Of a stretch of 64,000 bases of DNA, positions 44,001 through 51,753 are shown one piece after another. The stretch is from positions 12,049-76,048 of the forward strand of contig NZ_AAVU01000037.1 of assembly GCF_000169095.1 (NCBI RefSeq). Reading direction: 5' to 3'. Below the pieces are notes generated by a model that made no database searches, had not been told where the DNA came from, and saw only the letters and a program-made list of their open reading frames with translations. Source of the DNA: Lyngbya sp. PCC 8106 (GTDB lineage: Bacteria; Cyanobacteriota; Cyanobacteriia; Cyanobacteriales; Microcoleaceae). Each line of letters begins with the position of its first letter. The first letter of the stretch is position 1. A program made the position numbers and the translations under genes.

Positions 44001-46665
44001 AGTTATTAACGCTCTGAATCTTTTGACCTTTTTCAACATTTAAACCAAAGCTACCGACACTTGTATTGGTGGCTTCTTCTACTTTGGCAGTAATCGTATT
44101 TCCTGTACTTTCTGTAAAGACTTTTGCTTTTTCAAATGTTTTGATTCGCTCGCTTAAATCTGCTGCTGTGACAAATTCTGCACCTTCGCTATAAGCTTTA
44201 GCGATTAAATTGGTAAACATTTCCTCAGTGTAACCCGGTGCAGCATTAGGCGGATTAGTCTGCCAATTTGTCGGGCCGTAGTCATGCCAAGGCCAGTGAA
44301 AAATGGGCATCCCGGCGTGATTAGCAATATCGTTATATTCTTGTTTCCAGATTGCTTCTGCTTGAGTCGCTGTTTTCCCTTCAAACTGCACTAAAGAGAA
44401 GTCAAACTTCATATTGGGTGCTAAATAAACAAAGTCTTCTCCCTCAAATGGTAAGCCAAAAGCGCCTGGATAACCTGCACCAACTCCTGAATATCCTCCA
44501 CTTACATAGTCAAGATATTTCTTCAGTTCTTGACTGACTTGAAATCCCTCGGGCGCACCAGGAATAGCAGCACCGACTACATCAATTCCTAAGTTTTGTT
44601 CAATCACGAATTGAGATTGATTAAATTCAAATTCTAGTTGAGTAGGAGTAAGGGGATTTGTATCTTCTGGGTGAGTATAGGAGTGAGTACCAATTTCGTT
44701 ACCCATCGCCAGCATTTCCTGGTAATAAGGGCTGGAAATACTCCAATCTGTTTGTTGATCAGGAGGATTATTCCCAACATTTATATAGTAGGAACCAACA
44801 AAGTTATAGTCATTTTTCCACTGTTCTAAAATTGGTAAAAGTGCATCATAAATTCCAGGATTAGTATCAATAACATCAAAAGTTTCCTGGGACTGATCCA
44901 TATCATTTCGGGAAACAAATATCCCTTCATCCCGGCTCAGATTCAGTCGTGCAGTTGGTTGTTCATCTAAAACTGACCACTCCAGTGCTTCCCAAAGGAG
45001 GTTGTTATCACCCATAAATCCTTCGGTGGCAAAGTGAACATTTCTGCCTCCTGTTTGAGTGGCAATGACTGCTTTGTTATCGACACCGTTGGCGACTATA
45101 TCTGCTAATATTGCGGGTTGATTACTATCAGGAAGACCGTCATCATACTCACCATAGCTATTAAAAAATATGTTGTTATAAGTGCGAATTGTCTCATTTG
45201 CGGTGTACCCTTCCATGACTGGATGAGTAATATCTGTTGCTTGGAGAGTGCCATTTACAGGCCCATCACCCCCGACTCTTTGGAGGTCTATGAGTTGACG
45301 CATCCGGCTGTATGAATTTCCGGGGAGAGGATTATTATTTTGGTCGTTTGTAAGGAAATCTCCGGCTGTAATTAAGCCAATATCATATCGATAAACAGCA
45401 TCTAATAATGTGTCTTCTATTGCTGCAACTTTATCGCTAGGAACGTTACGGAAGGAAGGAAATATTAGGGTGTCATAATTGACTAAATTATTAATATCAG
45501 TAACATCGTTTTCACTTAAAATATCAAAAGGAATTCCCGCCTGCATTGCTTGATATTGCGTGGAAAGGAAGAGCTGAGTATAGGCTTTTTCATCAAAGAA
45601 TTGTTGAGCTGTTGTTTCTGAATAGACTATCCCAACTTTTTGACTAAAATCTGTCCGAGGGGGTAAAACTTCTGGGGCTGAAACAGTATATTTTTGATTC
45701 GTATAATCCCCTGGTAAAAAGACAGTATTGTTAATGTCAATTAAAGTCTCAACAGTTTGGGGTAATCCTTCTAATTGGGTGATGGGAACGGCAAATTCTA
45801 CAATTTGGTTGTTAGGATCATAACTATAATCTATGACACTTACTAAAGTTTCTCCCGCACCTCCAGTATAAAGAGAAGGAATACCATTAATATCAAAGTT
45901 GACGTTATATTCGGCTCCTCCTGCAAAACCAAAAATCTGATAACCTGTACTGGTATTCTGGTCAGTATTTAGCCATAAAGTTGTATTTGCACCAATTGTA
46001 TTGGTATCAGTTTGAAAGCCAAAAACATAGGCATCTCCGGTATATTTGCCGTAGATTTGATATCCAGCTTGCCCTGTTCCTGGAGCAAAATCCAAACGGT
46101 CTGATGCTGTCCAATCTGCTATATTTCCATCGACTGTAACATCTCCATATTGTGCAGAGAGTTCTATTGTTTCTCCCTGTTTATTAACCCATTGGTCATC
46201 TTGTTCTTTGAGGGCTGAAATTTCCGGCATAGAAATTGTTTCACCTTGAACAAGGTTGGCAAAAATCTGCCCTTCATCTCCCTTACTATCTGCGCCCTTA
46301 TTCAGTTGGTTATCAATATAATGACCTAATTCTTCCCAGAGAAGATTTTTGACGGCTACCGGATTATCTGCATTTGCCTCTAGGAATTGTTCGGAGTAAT
46401 AAGCAGTATTTTTTTTGCTATCAAAAGCTCCATTGGCTCCATTGATTTTATCAGACTTAACAATTTGAATCTTCGGTAAATGCTTTTTATCTCCCGATGA
46501 GATTTCCTCAATTAAGCTTTCAGCTTCTTCTTTAGTAAAACCATAGCCAAAAGCCAGGTTCATTTTAAATTCAAAATCTGGGTTTTTTGAAAAATCCTTG
46601 AGTTCAGAAAAAATATTTTTTCGCTTAGTGTCTAAGATTTCTTCGAGTAATTTTATGTTTGCCAT
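41092..46665 (-). CDS. giant Agd3-like polysaccharide deacetylase with cadherin-like and RTX repeats (1857 aa)
   Basis: A predicted secreted metal-dependent deacetylase. In order: N-terminal domain (1-165) with a degenerate zinc-protease-like EELGHYID; CBM9-like beta-sandwich (about 172-315, VDGNIADWTASDRLDF); a GATase-like/CBM region (about 335-575, QKVGIVYSETTAQQFFDEK); the NodB-type catalytic domain with NDMD (587-590) and HSYTH (His661, His665), giving an Asp-His-His metal site; a WPWHD motif near residue 793; a beta-sandwich (about 880-995); four cadherin-like modules (about 998-1392); a domain of unknown type (1395-1575); RTX nonapeptides (about 1583-1735); and a type I secretion-like end. 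The order of GATase-like region then deacetylase resembles fungal Agd3 (CE18), which deacetylates galactosaminogalactan. Export by an HlyD system is inferred. Confidence 0.75.
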   Translation of the reverse strand: MANIKLLEEILDTKRKNIFSELKDFSKNPDFEFKMNLAFGYGFTKEEAESLIEEISSGDKKHLPKIQIVKSDKINGANGAFDSKKNTAYYSEQFLEANADNPVAVKNLLWEELGHYIDNQLNKGADSKGDEGQIFANLVQGETISMPEISALKEQDDQWVNKQGETIELSAQYGDVTVDGNIADWTASDRLDFAPGTGQAGYQIYGKYTGDAYVFGFQTDTNTIGANTTLWLNTDQNTSTGYQIFGFAGGAEYNVNFDINGIPSLYTGGAGETLVSVIDYSYDPNNQIVEFAVPITQLEGLPQTVETLIDINNTVFLPGDYTNQKYTVSAPEVLPPRTDFSQKVGIVYSETTAQQFFDEKAYTQLFLSTQYQAMQAGIPFDILSENDVTDINNLVNYDTLIFPSFRNVPSDKVAAIEDTLLDAVYRYDIGLITAGDFLTNDQNNNPLPGNSYSRMRQLIDLQRVGGDGPVNGTLQATDITHPVMEGYTANETIRTYNNIFFNSYGEYDDGLPDSNQPAILADIVANGVDNKAVIATQTGGRNVHFATEGFMGDNNLLWEALEWSVLDEQPTARLNLSRDEGIFVSRNDMDQSQETFDVIDTNPGIYDALLPILEQWKNDYNFVGSYYINVGNNPPDQQTDWSISSPYYQEMLAMGNEIGTHSYTHPEDTNPLTPTQLEFEFNQSQFVIEQNLGIDVVGAAIPGAPEGFQVSQELKKYLDYVSGGYSGVGAGYPGAFGLPFEGEDFVYLAPNMKFDFSLVQFEGKTATQAEAIWKQEYNDIANHAGMPIFHWPWHDYGPTNWQTNPPNAAPGYTEEMFTNLIAKAYSEGAEFVTAADLSERIKTFEKAKVFTESTGNTITAKVEEATNTSVGSFGLNVEKGQKIQSVNNWYAYDQDTVFLPKNGGEFTINLGNTPLDVTRIIDLPMRAELISVTGNGQNLNYTFTGAGTVKLDLKIPQGQEVVTTGADSTTLNGDILEMVFNNDSQHTASISFAEIPQDQPPTVANPIANITVDEDAANQTIDLTNVFDDIDNDNNLIVKTVKTNSNTGLVTTNISGNTLTLDYLENQFGTADITVEATSNGQKVTDTFTVNVNSVDDAPTVVNPISDVSVAENAANTTLDLGNVFDDIDNDNADITKTVFANSNNGLVQTSINGNILTLDYLDNQSGTAEITVRGVSNGKIVDETFTVTVDSVDAPPTVANPIANITVDEDAANQTIDLTNVFDDIDNDNNLIVKTVKTNSNTGLVTTNISGNTLTLDYLENQFGTADITVEATSNNQKVTDTFTVNVNSVDDAPTIVNPISDVSVAENAANTTLDLGNVFDDIDNDNAEITKTVFANSNNGLVQTSINGNILTLDYLDNQSGTAEITIRGTSNGQTVDETFSVTVNSVAPPDPVNKTFDFTGNSGSDGADGNIRSFNAGDISVKTSAFSRSEQGNWEQAFLGSFSGGLGVTDSSEGNGSNDLNLVDNVYQQNYVLFEFSEKVVVDRAFLDSVVNDSDITYWVGTKNNPFNNHNILNDNFLNSLDLKQDNDVDSSSSRWADINTGEVSGNVLVIAASTSDVTPEDRFNIKNLEVQQVATEPPNPGNVINGTGGNDDIKGTVNNDEINGLGGDDKIEGKEGNDILNGGEGKDELKGDDGNDTLNGDAGDDKLDGQDGNDTLNGGEGQDELKGGKQDDLLNGDAGDDKLDGQDGNDTLNGGEGQDELKGNKGDDLLNGDAGNDSLYGGEDNDILIGVDPNSTQAGLGEIDVLVGEKNKDRFVLGDSNQTYYNDDTYYWFSSRLNQGLNDYALIADFKRGDDIIQLHGKASDYRLETKYSLNRETGIAIFLNTPGKDELIAIVQGEKTLNLTDDQAFSFV
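41591..41806 (-). repeat. 108-bp (36-residue) RTX super-repeat in the deacetylase
   Basis: Four RTX nonapeptides (LNGDAGDDK, LDGQDGNDT, LNGGEGQDE, LKGGKQDDL) form a 36-residue block that recurs. The DNA copies start at 41591 and 41699, exactly 108 bp apart, and are almost identical over most of their length. This points to recent duplication. Confidence 0.75.
42495..43672 (-). repeat. 588-bp tandem duplication encoding paired cadherin-like modules
   Basis: The four cadherin-like modules alternate in type (A-B-A-B; A starts PPTVANPIANITV, B starts APTVVNPISDVSV). The two A-B pairs are nearly identical at DNA level. The same phrase gagtgtatttccgctaat is at 42901 and 43489, a period of 588 bp (196 residues). 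The duplicated unit was therefore a pair of modules. Confidence 0.85.
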
Positions 46666-46785
46666 TGTTAATTGTTATTTTGATGATAAAAAACTGGATT
46701 TTGACAAGAGTAAATACTTGAGTTTGTGGTCGGTATATTGAGCAACTCAGGATCGAAAATTGTGGTTTTGTCTCAATTCATTCAA

Positions 46786-48012
46786 TCAACTTGCTAATAA
46801 GCTTCTTTGTCTTAAGTTGATTTGTTCTTGTAAACAGTTTTGTAGAACTTGGTCAGAAATTAGAGATTTCATCAACAGAATTTCTCCCAGCTTTTTCCCG
46901 GTATTTATTTGTTCTTGCAAGGCGACTTGTAATTGATTCTGAGAAATAAATTGTTTCTGAAGCAAAATTGTACCCAGTGGAACAGTCTGCTGTAAATTCA
47001 TTTCTAATTCTTTGAGAGATATTAACTTCAACTCCCAACTCAGAGCGCTACTAACAATAGTATCTAGATTGTTGTATTGAGGTTTCCAACCCAAAATTTG
47101 ACGAATTTTATCAGAACAAGCAATCACACAACCGGGGTCTCCTGCGCGTCTTTCTATTTCAATGACGGGGAAATTTACCCCAGAAAATTCTTTGACTTTT
47201 GCTAACACTTCCTTAACACTGTAACCCTGACCATAACCACAGTTAAAAATCTGACTTTCATGATCTTCTTGTAGATAACGCAAAGCATCAAGATGAGCTG
47301 CGGCTAAATCTTCTACATGGATGTAATCCCGAATTCCTGTACCGTCGGGAGTGGGAAAATCTGTACCGAAAATGCTCACAGATTGACGTCTGTTTAATGC
47401 TGCATCTATCGCAACTTTAATCAGATGACTGGCTTTTTTATTAGATTGACCAATCCGCCCATTGAGGTCTGCTCCAGCGACGTTGAAGTAGCGCAAAATT
47501 ACATACTTTAATCCAGATGCTTGACTATAATCTTTAATCATCTGTTCACTCATTAATTTAGAGTAACCGTAGGGATTAATGGGTGCAGTTGGGGTTGACT
47601 CCCGTACCGGATTTTCTACGGTTTCGCCATAAACTGCTGCTGTACTCGAAAAAACGAGCTTTTTAACTCCGTATTTTTCACAGCATTGCAGCAAGTTTAA
47701 GGTGTTACGAGTGTTATTTCCGTAGTAAGCAAGGGGATTTGCTGTTGATTCTGGCACTGAAATGCTAGCCGCAAAGTGCAAGACTGCATCAAACTGATGT
47801 TCGGCAAATACCTGATCTAATTTTTGTTTGTCTTCTAAATCTCCTACAACTAATTCGCCATAAAGCACCGCTGTTTGTGAGCCTGTAGAGAGATTGTCAT
47901 ATACTACGACTTCGTAACCTATTTCTCTTCCTAACTGTTTAACGACATGGGAACCAATATAACCTGCTCCTCCCGTCACCAATATCTTTTTACGCCCTGT
48001 CAGTATTGACAT
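46786..48012 (-). CDS. galE: UDP-glucose/GlcNAc 4-epimerase (GalE-type) with a C-terminal MshEN-like tandem module (408 aa)
   Basis: The first 335 residues are a short-chain-dehydrogenase 4-epimerase. NAD loop GGAGYIGSH is at residues 14-22. The catalytic Ser/Thr-Tyr-x3-Lys is in VFSSTAAVYG and NPYGYSKLMSE. The sugar site is ILRYFNVAGAD, and ending blocks are ERRAGDPG and LGWKP. The substrate may include UDP-GlcNAc/UDP-GalNAc. The protein does not end at the normal GalE length. Residues 345-397 hold two 24-residue units separated by INTGK: PLGTILLQKQFISQNQLQVA-LQEQ and KLGEILLMKSLISDQVLQNC-LQEQ. Their spacing and hydrophobic pattern match the MshEN c-di-GMP-binding motif, although the Arg of unit one is Pro and the Gly at position 10 is Gln or Ser. 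The gene is divergent from the membrane protein gene. Confidence 0.85.
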   Translation of the reverse strand: MSILTGRKKILVTGGAGYIGSHVVKQLGREIGYEVVVYDNLSTGSQTAVLYGELVVGDLEDKQKLDQVFAEHQFDAVLHFAASISVPESTANPLAYYGNNTRNTLNLLQCCEKYGVKKLVFSSTAAVYGETVENPVRESTPTAPINPYGYSKLMSEQMIKDYSQASGLKYVILRYFNVAGADLNGRIGQSNKKASHLIKVAIDAALNRRQSVSIFGTDFPTPDGTGIRDYIHVEDLAAAHLDALRYLQEDHESQIFNCGYGQGYSVKEVLAKVKEFSGVNFPVIEIERRAGDPGCVIACSDKIRQILGWKPQYNNLDTIVSSALSWELKLISLKELEMNLQQTVPLGTILLQKQFISQNQLQVALQEQINTGKKLGEILLMKSLISDQVLQNCLQEQINLRQRSLLAS

Positions 48013-48297
48013 TTTTACTCTGATTACTTCCGTATATCCACGTAAACAATCATGCTTCTAAAAACATCCATTTGGCAAGCGATCTAGATAAATTTTACAA
48101 AGAACATATCAATTAATCTTTTTATATAAATCTTTGATGAATTATCTAAGGTTAGATTGACTAGGTGTATGTTGCCGTTATAAGATTTTATCTATTTTTT
48201 AGACAAGCTTTGAAGCTTAATATTTCTTTAATTTACTTTTCTTGTTAAATAAGCTTATAATGTATTTTTTGGGTGTATTTGTTGTTTAATCGTCTAT
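48013..48297. other. divergent promoter region between galE and the membrane-protein gene
   Basis: This 285-bp AT-rich stretch holds the promoters of both flanking genes. Phrases such as aagcttataatgtat near 48250 could serve as a -10 (TATAAT) for the plus-strand gene, but no matching -35 is clear. No other feature is visible. Confidence 0.35.
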
Positions 48298-50079
48298 ATG
48301 CAAACATTAGCCTTAGATTTGATAACAATTTTTTGGCTCTATACTCTACTCGCTATCTTCTTTTTTGGGTGGCCTTATCAAAGTTTTTATAGCTCTCCTC
48401 ACAACTCCTGGCTAGATAAAATAGTTAGCAGCTTCGCTAGAATCGTTCTTGCAATCACAGCAGGAGTTTTAACCCTAAGTGCTTTCCATCTGTTCGGTTG
48501 GTTAACCTTGGTGCTATTTTATGTAGGATTTTTACTACTTATTTGGTGTCATCACCAGGGTAAAACTGCTCGAAAAAAAATAACTGCATTTTTTCAGAGT
48601 TGGCTATTTTTCTTGATGGATGTTCTGGAGCAAGGATTACCCACGAAAAATATTTTTAGAGGTTCCTTGAACATTTATCGTAAATATAAACAGAAATTGC
48701 TAACTATCATCAGTCTTCAAGATATTAACAGTCCCCAAAAAATACTCAACTTTCTAGCACTAACCGTCGTTTTGACTTTCACTTTATTACTGCGTTTTGA
48801 ACACCCACTGCTAGAAATGCGCCTAGAAACTCCAGAAAGCTATCAAAACTTACTGCTAACTCAGCAATTTTTAACGGGAGACTGGCAGCCCATTCAATAT
48901 TTACCTGTATTTTCGGCTTTGGCTGCTGTGATGTCGCTACTTGCTTCAGTTGATCCGATGCAGGTTGTCCGTTTTCTTGAACCCATGTTTGGGTTTTTGG
49001 TCGTGTTGAGTGTGGGTTACAGTCTACAAACTTTAACTAAAAAGAGTGCTGTTGCTTTAGTGGGAATGTTTAGTTTAGGAGCATATCTGTTTACCTCCTC
49101 TTTAGAGATTTCTACAAATTTACCGCTTTGGTTTCAGCAAGTTTTGGGAACTGTTATTGGAAGCTTAAACTTTTCTCTAGTTCGACAGTGGGCGGTGGGT
49201 GATCAAGAAATTGCTGCCCTATTTTTAGTTCTTTCTCTGGCTTGTTGTACTCAGGTTTATTTCAGGAAACAACGCCAAACTGCGGTGATAAATACTGGTT
49301 GTTGCTTGGTAATGGTCGCGATCGCTGCACCTCCATTCCTGATCCTTGCTTTTATAGGAATAGTTGGGGTGATGGGTGGACGTATTTTAGGATTAGTTTT
49401 AGTTTCATTTACATGGTTATTTTTGGCTTTATTATTTGCTTTTTCCCCAGAAAAGTTTGACTTTTTACAAGTTTTTTTAGTGACATTACCCGTCGGATTA
49501 AGTTTACTAACTGGCTTATTATTTTTATTTATAACTTGGCTCTTATTACCAATTTTAAAACAAAACTCAGAAATCGTTTGTTTGATTTTGCTATTTAGTT
49601 TTTCCTGCAATTTTTTACTTCCGCCTCCGGCTAAGATTAATTATTTAGAACATGAAATTGCGGCTCGTAAAAGCTTGGAAATACGGACAAGATTTCCGAT
49701 AAAACGTTGGCTAATCGTTGCTCCACCTGAACAACTTGCTCAAAATTACCGTGCAGGTTGGTATGAAGATTTAGCCGAATTTGTAAAACAATATCTACCG
49801 GAAGTAACGATTGATGATTTTCAGTTTCCCTACGAAGTACCAGATTTATTTGTGTTCGTAGAAAAACAACCTCTGGCGGTAAACTCTTTGAACTCGCAGC
49901 CAGTCATTTCTCATTCAGTTTTATCAGATAACACCTATCGCTATTATCGTTCTTTAGCAGGTCGCACCAGTTTAGAATTTGAAGCCTTAAAATTATGTGA
50001 ACTGTATCAGCAACATCACCCCGGTGCTTCTATTTATTATGAAGATAATCAACTCAAAATTTATCATTTTGAACTCTGA
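48298..50079 (+). CDS. polytopic membrane protein with C-terminal soluble domain, glycosyltransferase-like topology (593 aa)
   Basis: I do not recognise the family. About twelve membrane spans occur between residues 5 and 450 (TIFWLYTLLAIFFFGW; LNFLALTVVLTFTLLL; GLSLLTGLLFLFITWLLL). A loop with LEMRLETPESYQNLLLTQQF lies after the fourth or fifth span; acidic residues after an early span are typical of GT-C-type glycosyltransferases and of polysaccharide polymerases. The last 140 residues (RWLIVAPPEQLAQNYRAGWY onward) are soluble. Its place between galE and a GH135-like hydrolase suggests a role in polymer assembly or export. The last 16 bases overlap the convergent hydrolase gene. The ATG at 48298 has no strong Shine-Dalgarno sequence. 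Confidence 0.55.
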   Translation: MQTLALDLITIFWLYTLLAIFFFGWPYQSFYSSPHNSWLDKIVSSFARIVLAITAGVLTLSAFHLFGWLTLVLFYVGFLLLIWCHHQGKTARKKITAFFQSWLFFLMDVLEQGLPTKNIFRGSLNIYRKYKQKLLTIISLQDINSPQKILNFLALTVVLTFTLLLRFEHPLLEMRLETPESYQNLLLTQQFLTGDWQPIQYLPVFSALAAVMSLLASVDPMQVVRFLEPMFGFLVVLSVGYSLQTLTKKSAVALVGMFSLGAYLFTSSLEISTNLPLWFQQVLGTVIGSLNFSLVRQWAVGDQEIAALFLVLSLACCTQVYFRKQRQTAVINTGCCLVMVAIAAPPFLILAFIGIVGVMGGRILGLVLVSFTWLFLALLFAFSPEKFDFLQVFLVTLPVGLSLLTGLLFLFITWLLLPILKQNSEIVCLILLFSFSCNFLLPPPAKINYLEHEIAARKSLEIRTRFPIKRWLIVAPPEQLAQNYRAGWYEDLAEFVKQYLPEVTIDDFQFPYEVPDLFVFVEKQPLAVNSLNSQPVISHSVLSDNTYRYYRSLAGRTSLEFEALKLCELYQQHHPGASIYYEDNQLKIYHFEL

Positions 50080-50903
50080 GTTTTTGAGTTTAATGATTGA
50101 ATATAATTGACTTCTTCTTGCCAGTAAGAAGGTAGACTATTCCAAGGATCTTGGTCAGGGTTATCTGGACTATCATCTGTAATATATACATATTGAATAT
50201 TACGTTCTACTGCTTTGTCAATATGACTTTTCATCGTTGCTGCATCGGGTACGGTATGAATCAAGCAAGAAAAACGTTGAGCATCATAATGACTGACATA
50301 AGCAGAGGGTTGATATTCTGGCCAAGCTGTAGAATAATTCTCAAAAATAATGGCAATATCTGCTGCGGGTTTCGTGAGATAACCTTCGTCGGGATGAGTA
50401 CCTTGATTAAGCACAACTGTATCGAGATTGGGTTGGGCTTTAATATAGTTATAGATTTCTTGATAATAGCCTAATTGATCAGATCCACTCGCGGCTTCAT
50501 CTAAGAAAATACCTTCGAGATTGTAATCAGTATTGTAGAGATCAATATCTGCTTTCACTTCTGCAATATTGCGCTTTCCATAGTTAGTCGCAACATATCC
50601 TAAAATATTCATATTTGCTTTGCGGAGGTCTTCAAGACCTTTGGTATAATCCTGATTGGGCGGACCTCCACCCGGACCATTATTCGGATTAATAATGACA
50701 GTAGTAGGTACTTTTTTAGCAGTTTTGACAACTTCAGGCCAAAAATAAGTGTCTTGATTATACCAAGTTGGATAAGAATACAAGGGAATGAGCAATTGGA
50801 TGTTAGTCGTATTTTCGGGTTGTTTGGCTGAACAAACCACTAATAATGATGACAATAGAAATATCAGAGTAAAGTTACTAATTTTGGATTTCAATTTAGA
50901 CAT
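50064..50903 (-). CDS. spherulin-4 / Sph3-like (GH135) glycoside hydrolase, exported (279 aa)
   Basis: The mature part matches the spherulation-specific family 4 pattern: IQLLIPLYSYPTWYN at the start, PTTVIINPNNGPGGGP, LGYVATNYGKR, then GIFLDEAASG with candidate catalytic Asp135-Glu136, and TVVLNQGTHPDE. The founding enzyme Sph3 of Aspergillus is an alpha-1,4-N-acetylgalactosaminidase needed for galactosaminogalactan. An N-terminal signal (FTLIFLLSSLLVV) ends in Cys24; LVVC is an atypical lipobox, so a lipoprotein anchor is possible but not certain. The gene converges on and slightly overlaps the membrane-protein gene. In context it would trim or regulate the polymer made by the cluster. Confidence 0.75.
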   Translation of the reverse strand: MSKLKSKISNFTLIFLLSSLLVVCSAKQPENTTNIQLLIPLYSYPTWYNQDTYFWPEVVKTAKKVPTTVIINPNNGPGGGPPNQDYTKGLEDLRKANMNILGYVATNYGKRNIAEVKADIDLYNTDYNLEGIFLDEAASGSDQLGYYQEIYNYIKAQPNLDTVVLNQGTHPDEGYLTKPAADIAIIFENYSTAWPEYQPSAYVSHYDAQRFSCLIHTVPDAATMKSHIDKAVERNIQYVYITDDSPDNPDQDPWNSLPSYWQEEVNYIQSLNSKTQSSK

Positions 50904-51140
50904 TTCTCACTTTAAATGGGTTATGGGGAAGCATAAGCGGAGAAACATCTTGGAGTCAACCCTGTGCTGGGTACCATTGTATAGCAATTGTATAGCAGAA
51001 GTCGTTAGGTCAGAAGTCAAATTTTTGCTAGACTTAGACTTGACAAAATTGTGGGTGTTCTAATTTCCAGTAGCGACTTCTATATTTTTTGGCTTTTCGT
51101 GAACCTAACGCAACTTCCAGATGACCGAAAAAATTGGGAT

Positions 51141-51486
51141 ACAAGCCCCGTCCGTGATTGACGGCTTTCTGCTAAACTTTCTTTTGTGGAAAGGGTAATC
51201 AACCACACTAAAAACCCAGTCGCCGAAAAGGCAGCGCACCTTGACGCACTGAAGTTATGGGGTTCCGTATAGGAAAGCTTGTACGGGTAAAAGCTTCAAG
51301 CAACAAGTACAGAGAAACCAAGATTTTAGGTTTTGAACTGTAGGGTAGGGCATACCCAAACAGGCTGATGAAATGGAGCAAAACGCTTGAGGAGAGTCCA
51401 TCTCTGGTATAGATAGGTCGCCCTATTTGTATTAAGTGGACTCGCTGAACCAAGAATCCCCGCCGTTTACGGCGTGGGAGTGTCAA
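51141..51486 (+). mobile_element. degenerate non-autonomous IS200/IS605-type element (palindrome-bounded)
   Basis: A left hairpin (CCGTC/GACGG at 51148-51164, with AAG/CTT outside) and a right hairpin (CCC-CGCCG/CGGCG-GGG at 51458-51478) followed by agtgtcaa resemble subterminal palindromes of IS200/IS605 elements. The right end, aatccccgccgtttacggcg then tgggagtgtcaa, closely matches tnpB-element ends common in cyanobacteria. No tnpA or tnpB frame remains. The exact ends and the target site are not proven. Confidence 0.5.
51230..51486 (+). ncRNA. candidate orphan omega-RNA (reRNA)-like transcript
   Basis: The 3' half folds into an ordered set of stems. GAGTCCA (51394-51400) pairs with TGGACTC (51437-51443) around an inner hairpin ATAGG-tcgc-CCTAT (51413-51426), followed by the terminal GC-rich hairpin at 51458-51478 ending near tgtcaa (51481-51486). 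An upstream GGGTA-gggca-TACCC hairpin is also visible near 51346-51358. Guide RNAs of TnpB-type nucleases end in such a hairpin at the element border. A 92-codon minus-strand frame here is judged incidental. Confidence 0.35.
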
Positions 51487-51753
51487 ATCGATATCTCCGA
51501 CTACTTAGGTATAGGGGCGTTTTAGTCACCTAACGCGATACATCCCCCAAAATTTTTTCTCTCGGTTGCGAAAAGTTTACTAGAGAAACCCTATAACTCT
51601 ATACACGCGCTTCCTTATCCTCAGTGCTAACACTGAATACTGTAAGGGTATGGCGACTGCTGTACCCCTACTCTCTTTCTACTGGGTGTCAGAGTATTAA
51701 ATTTTTCCAACAACTGCAACTCATTCTACTATTCAAACCGGGAGAAGCCTTTT

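Noticed and set aside
41092..46665. Active N-terminal zinc protease in the deacetylase protein
   Set aside because: The motif reads EELGH, lacking the first His of HExxH, so a working zinc site is unlikely.
51208..51486. 92-codon minus-strand frame in the IS remnant
   Set aside because: It covers a structured, palindrome-bounded element and has no protein family pattern; the RNA or element explanation is better.
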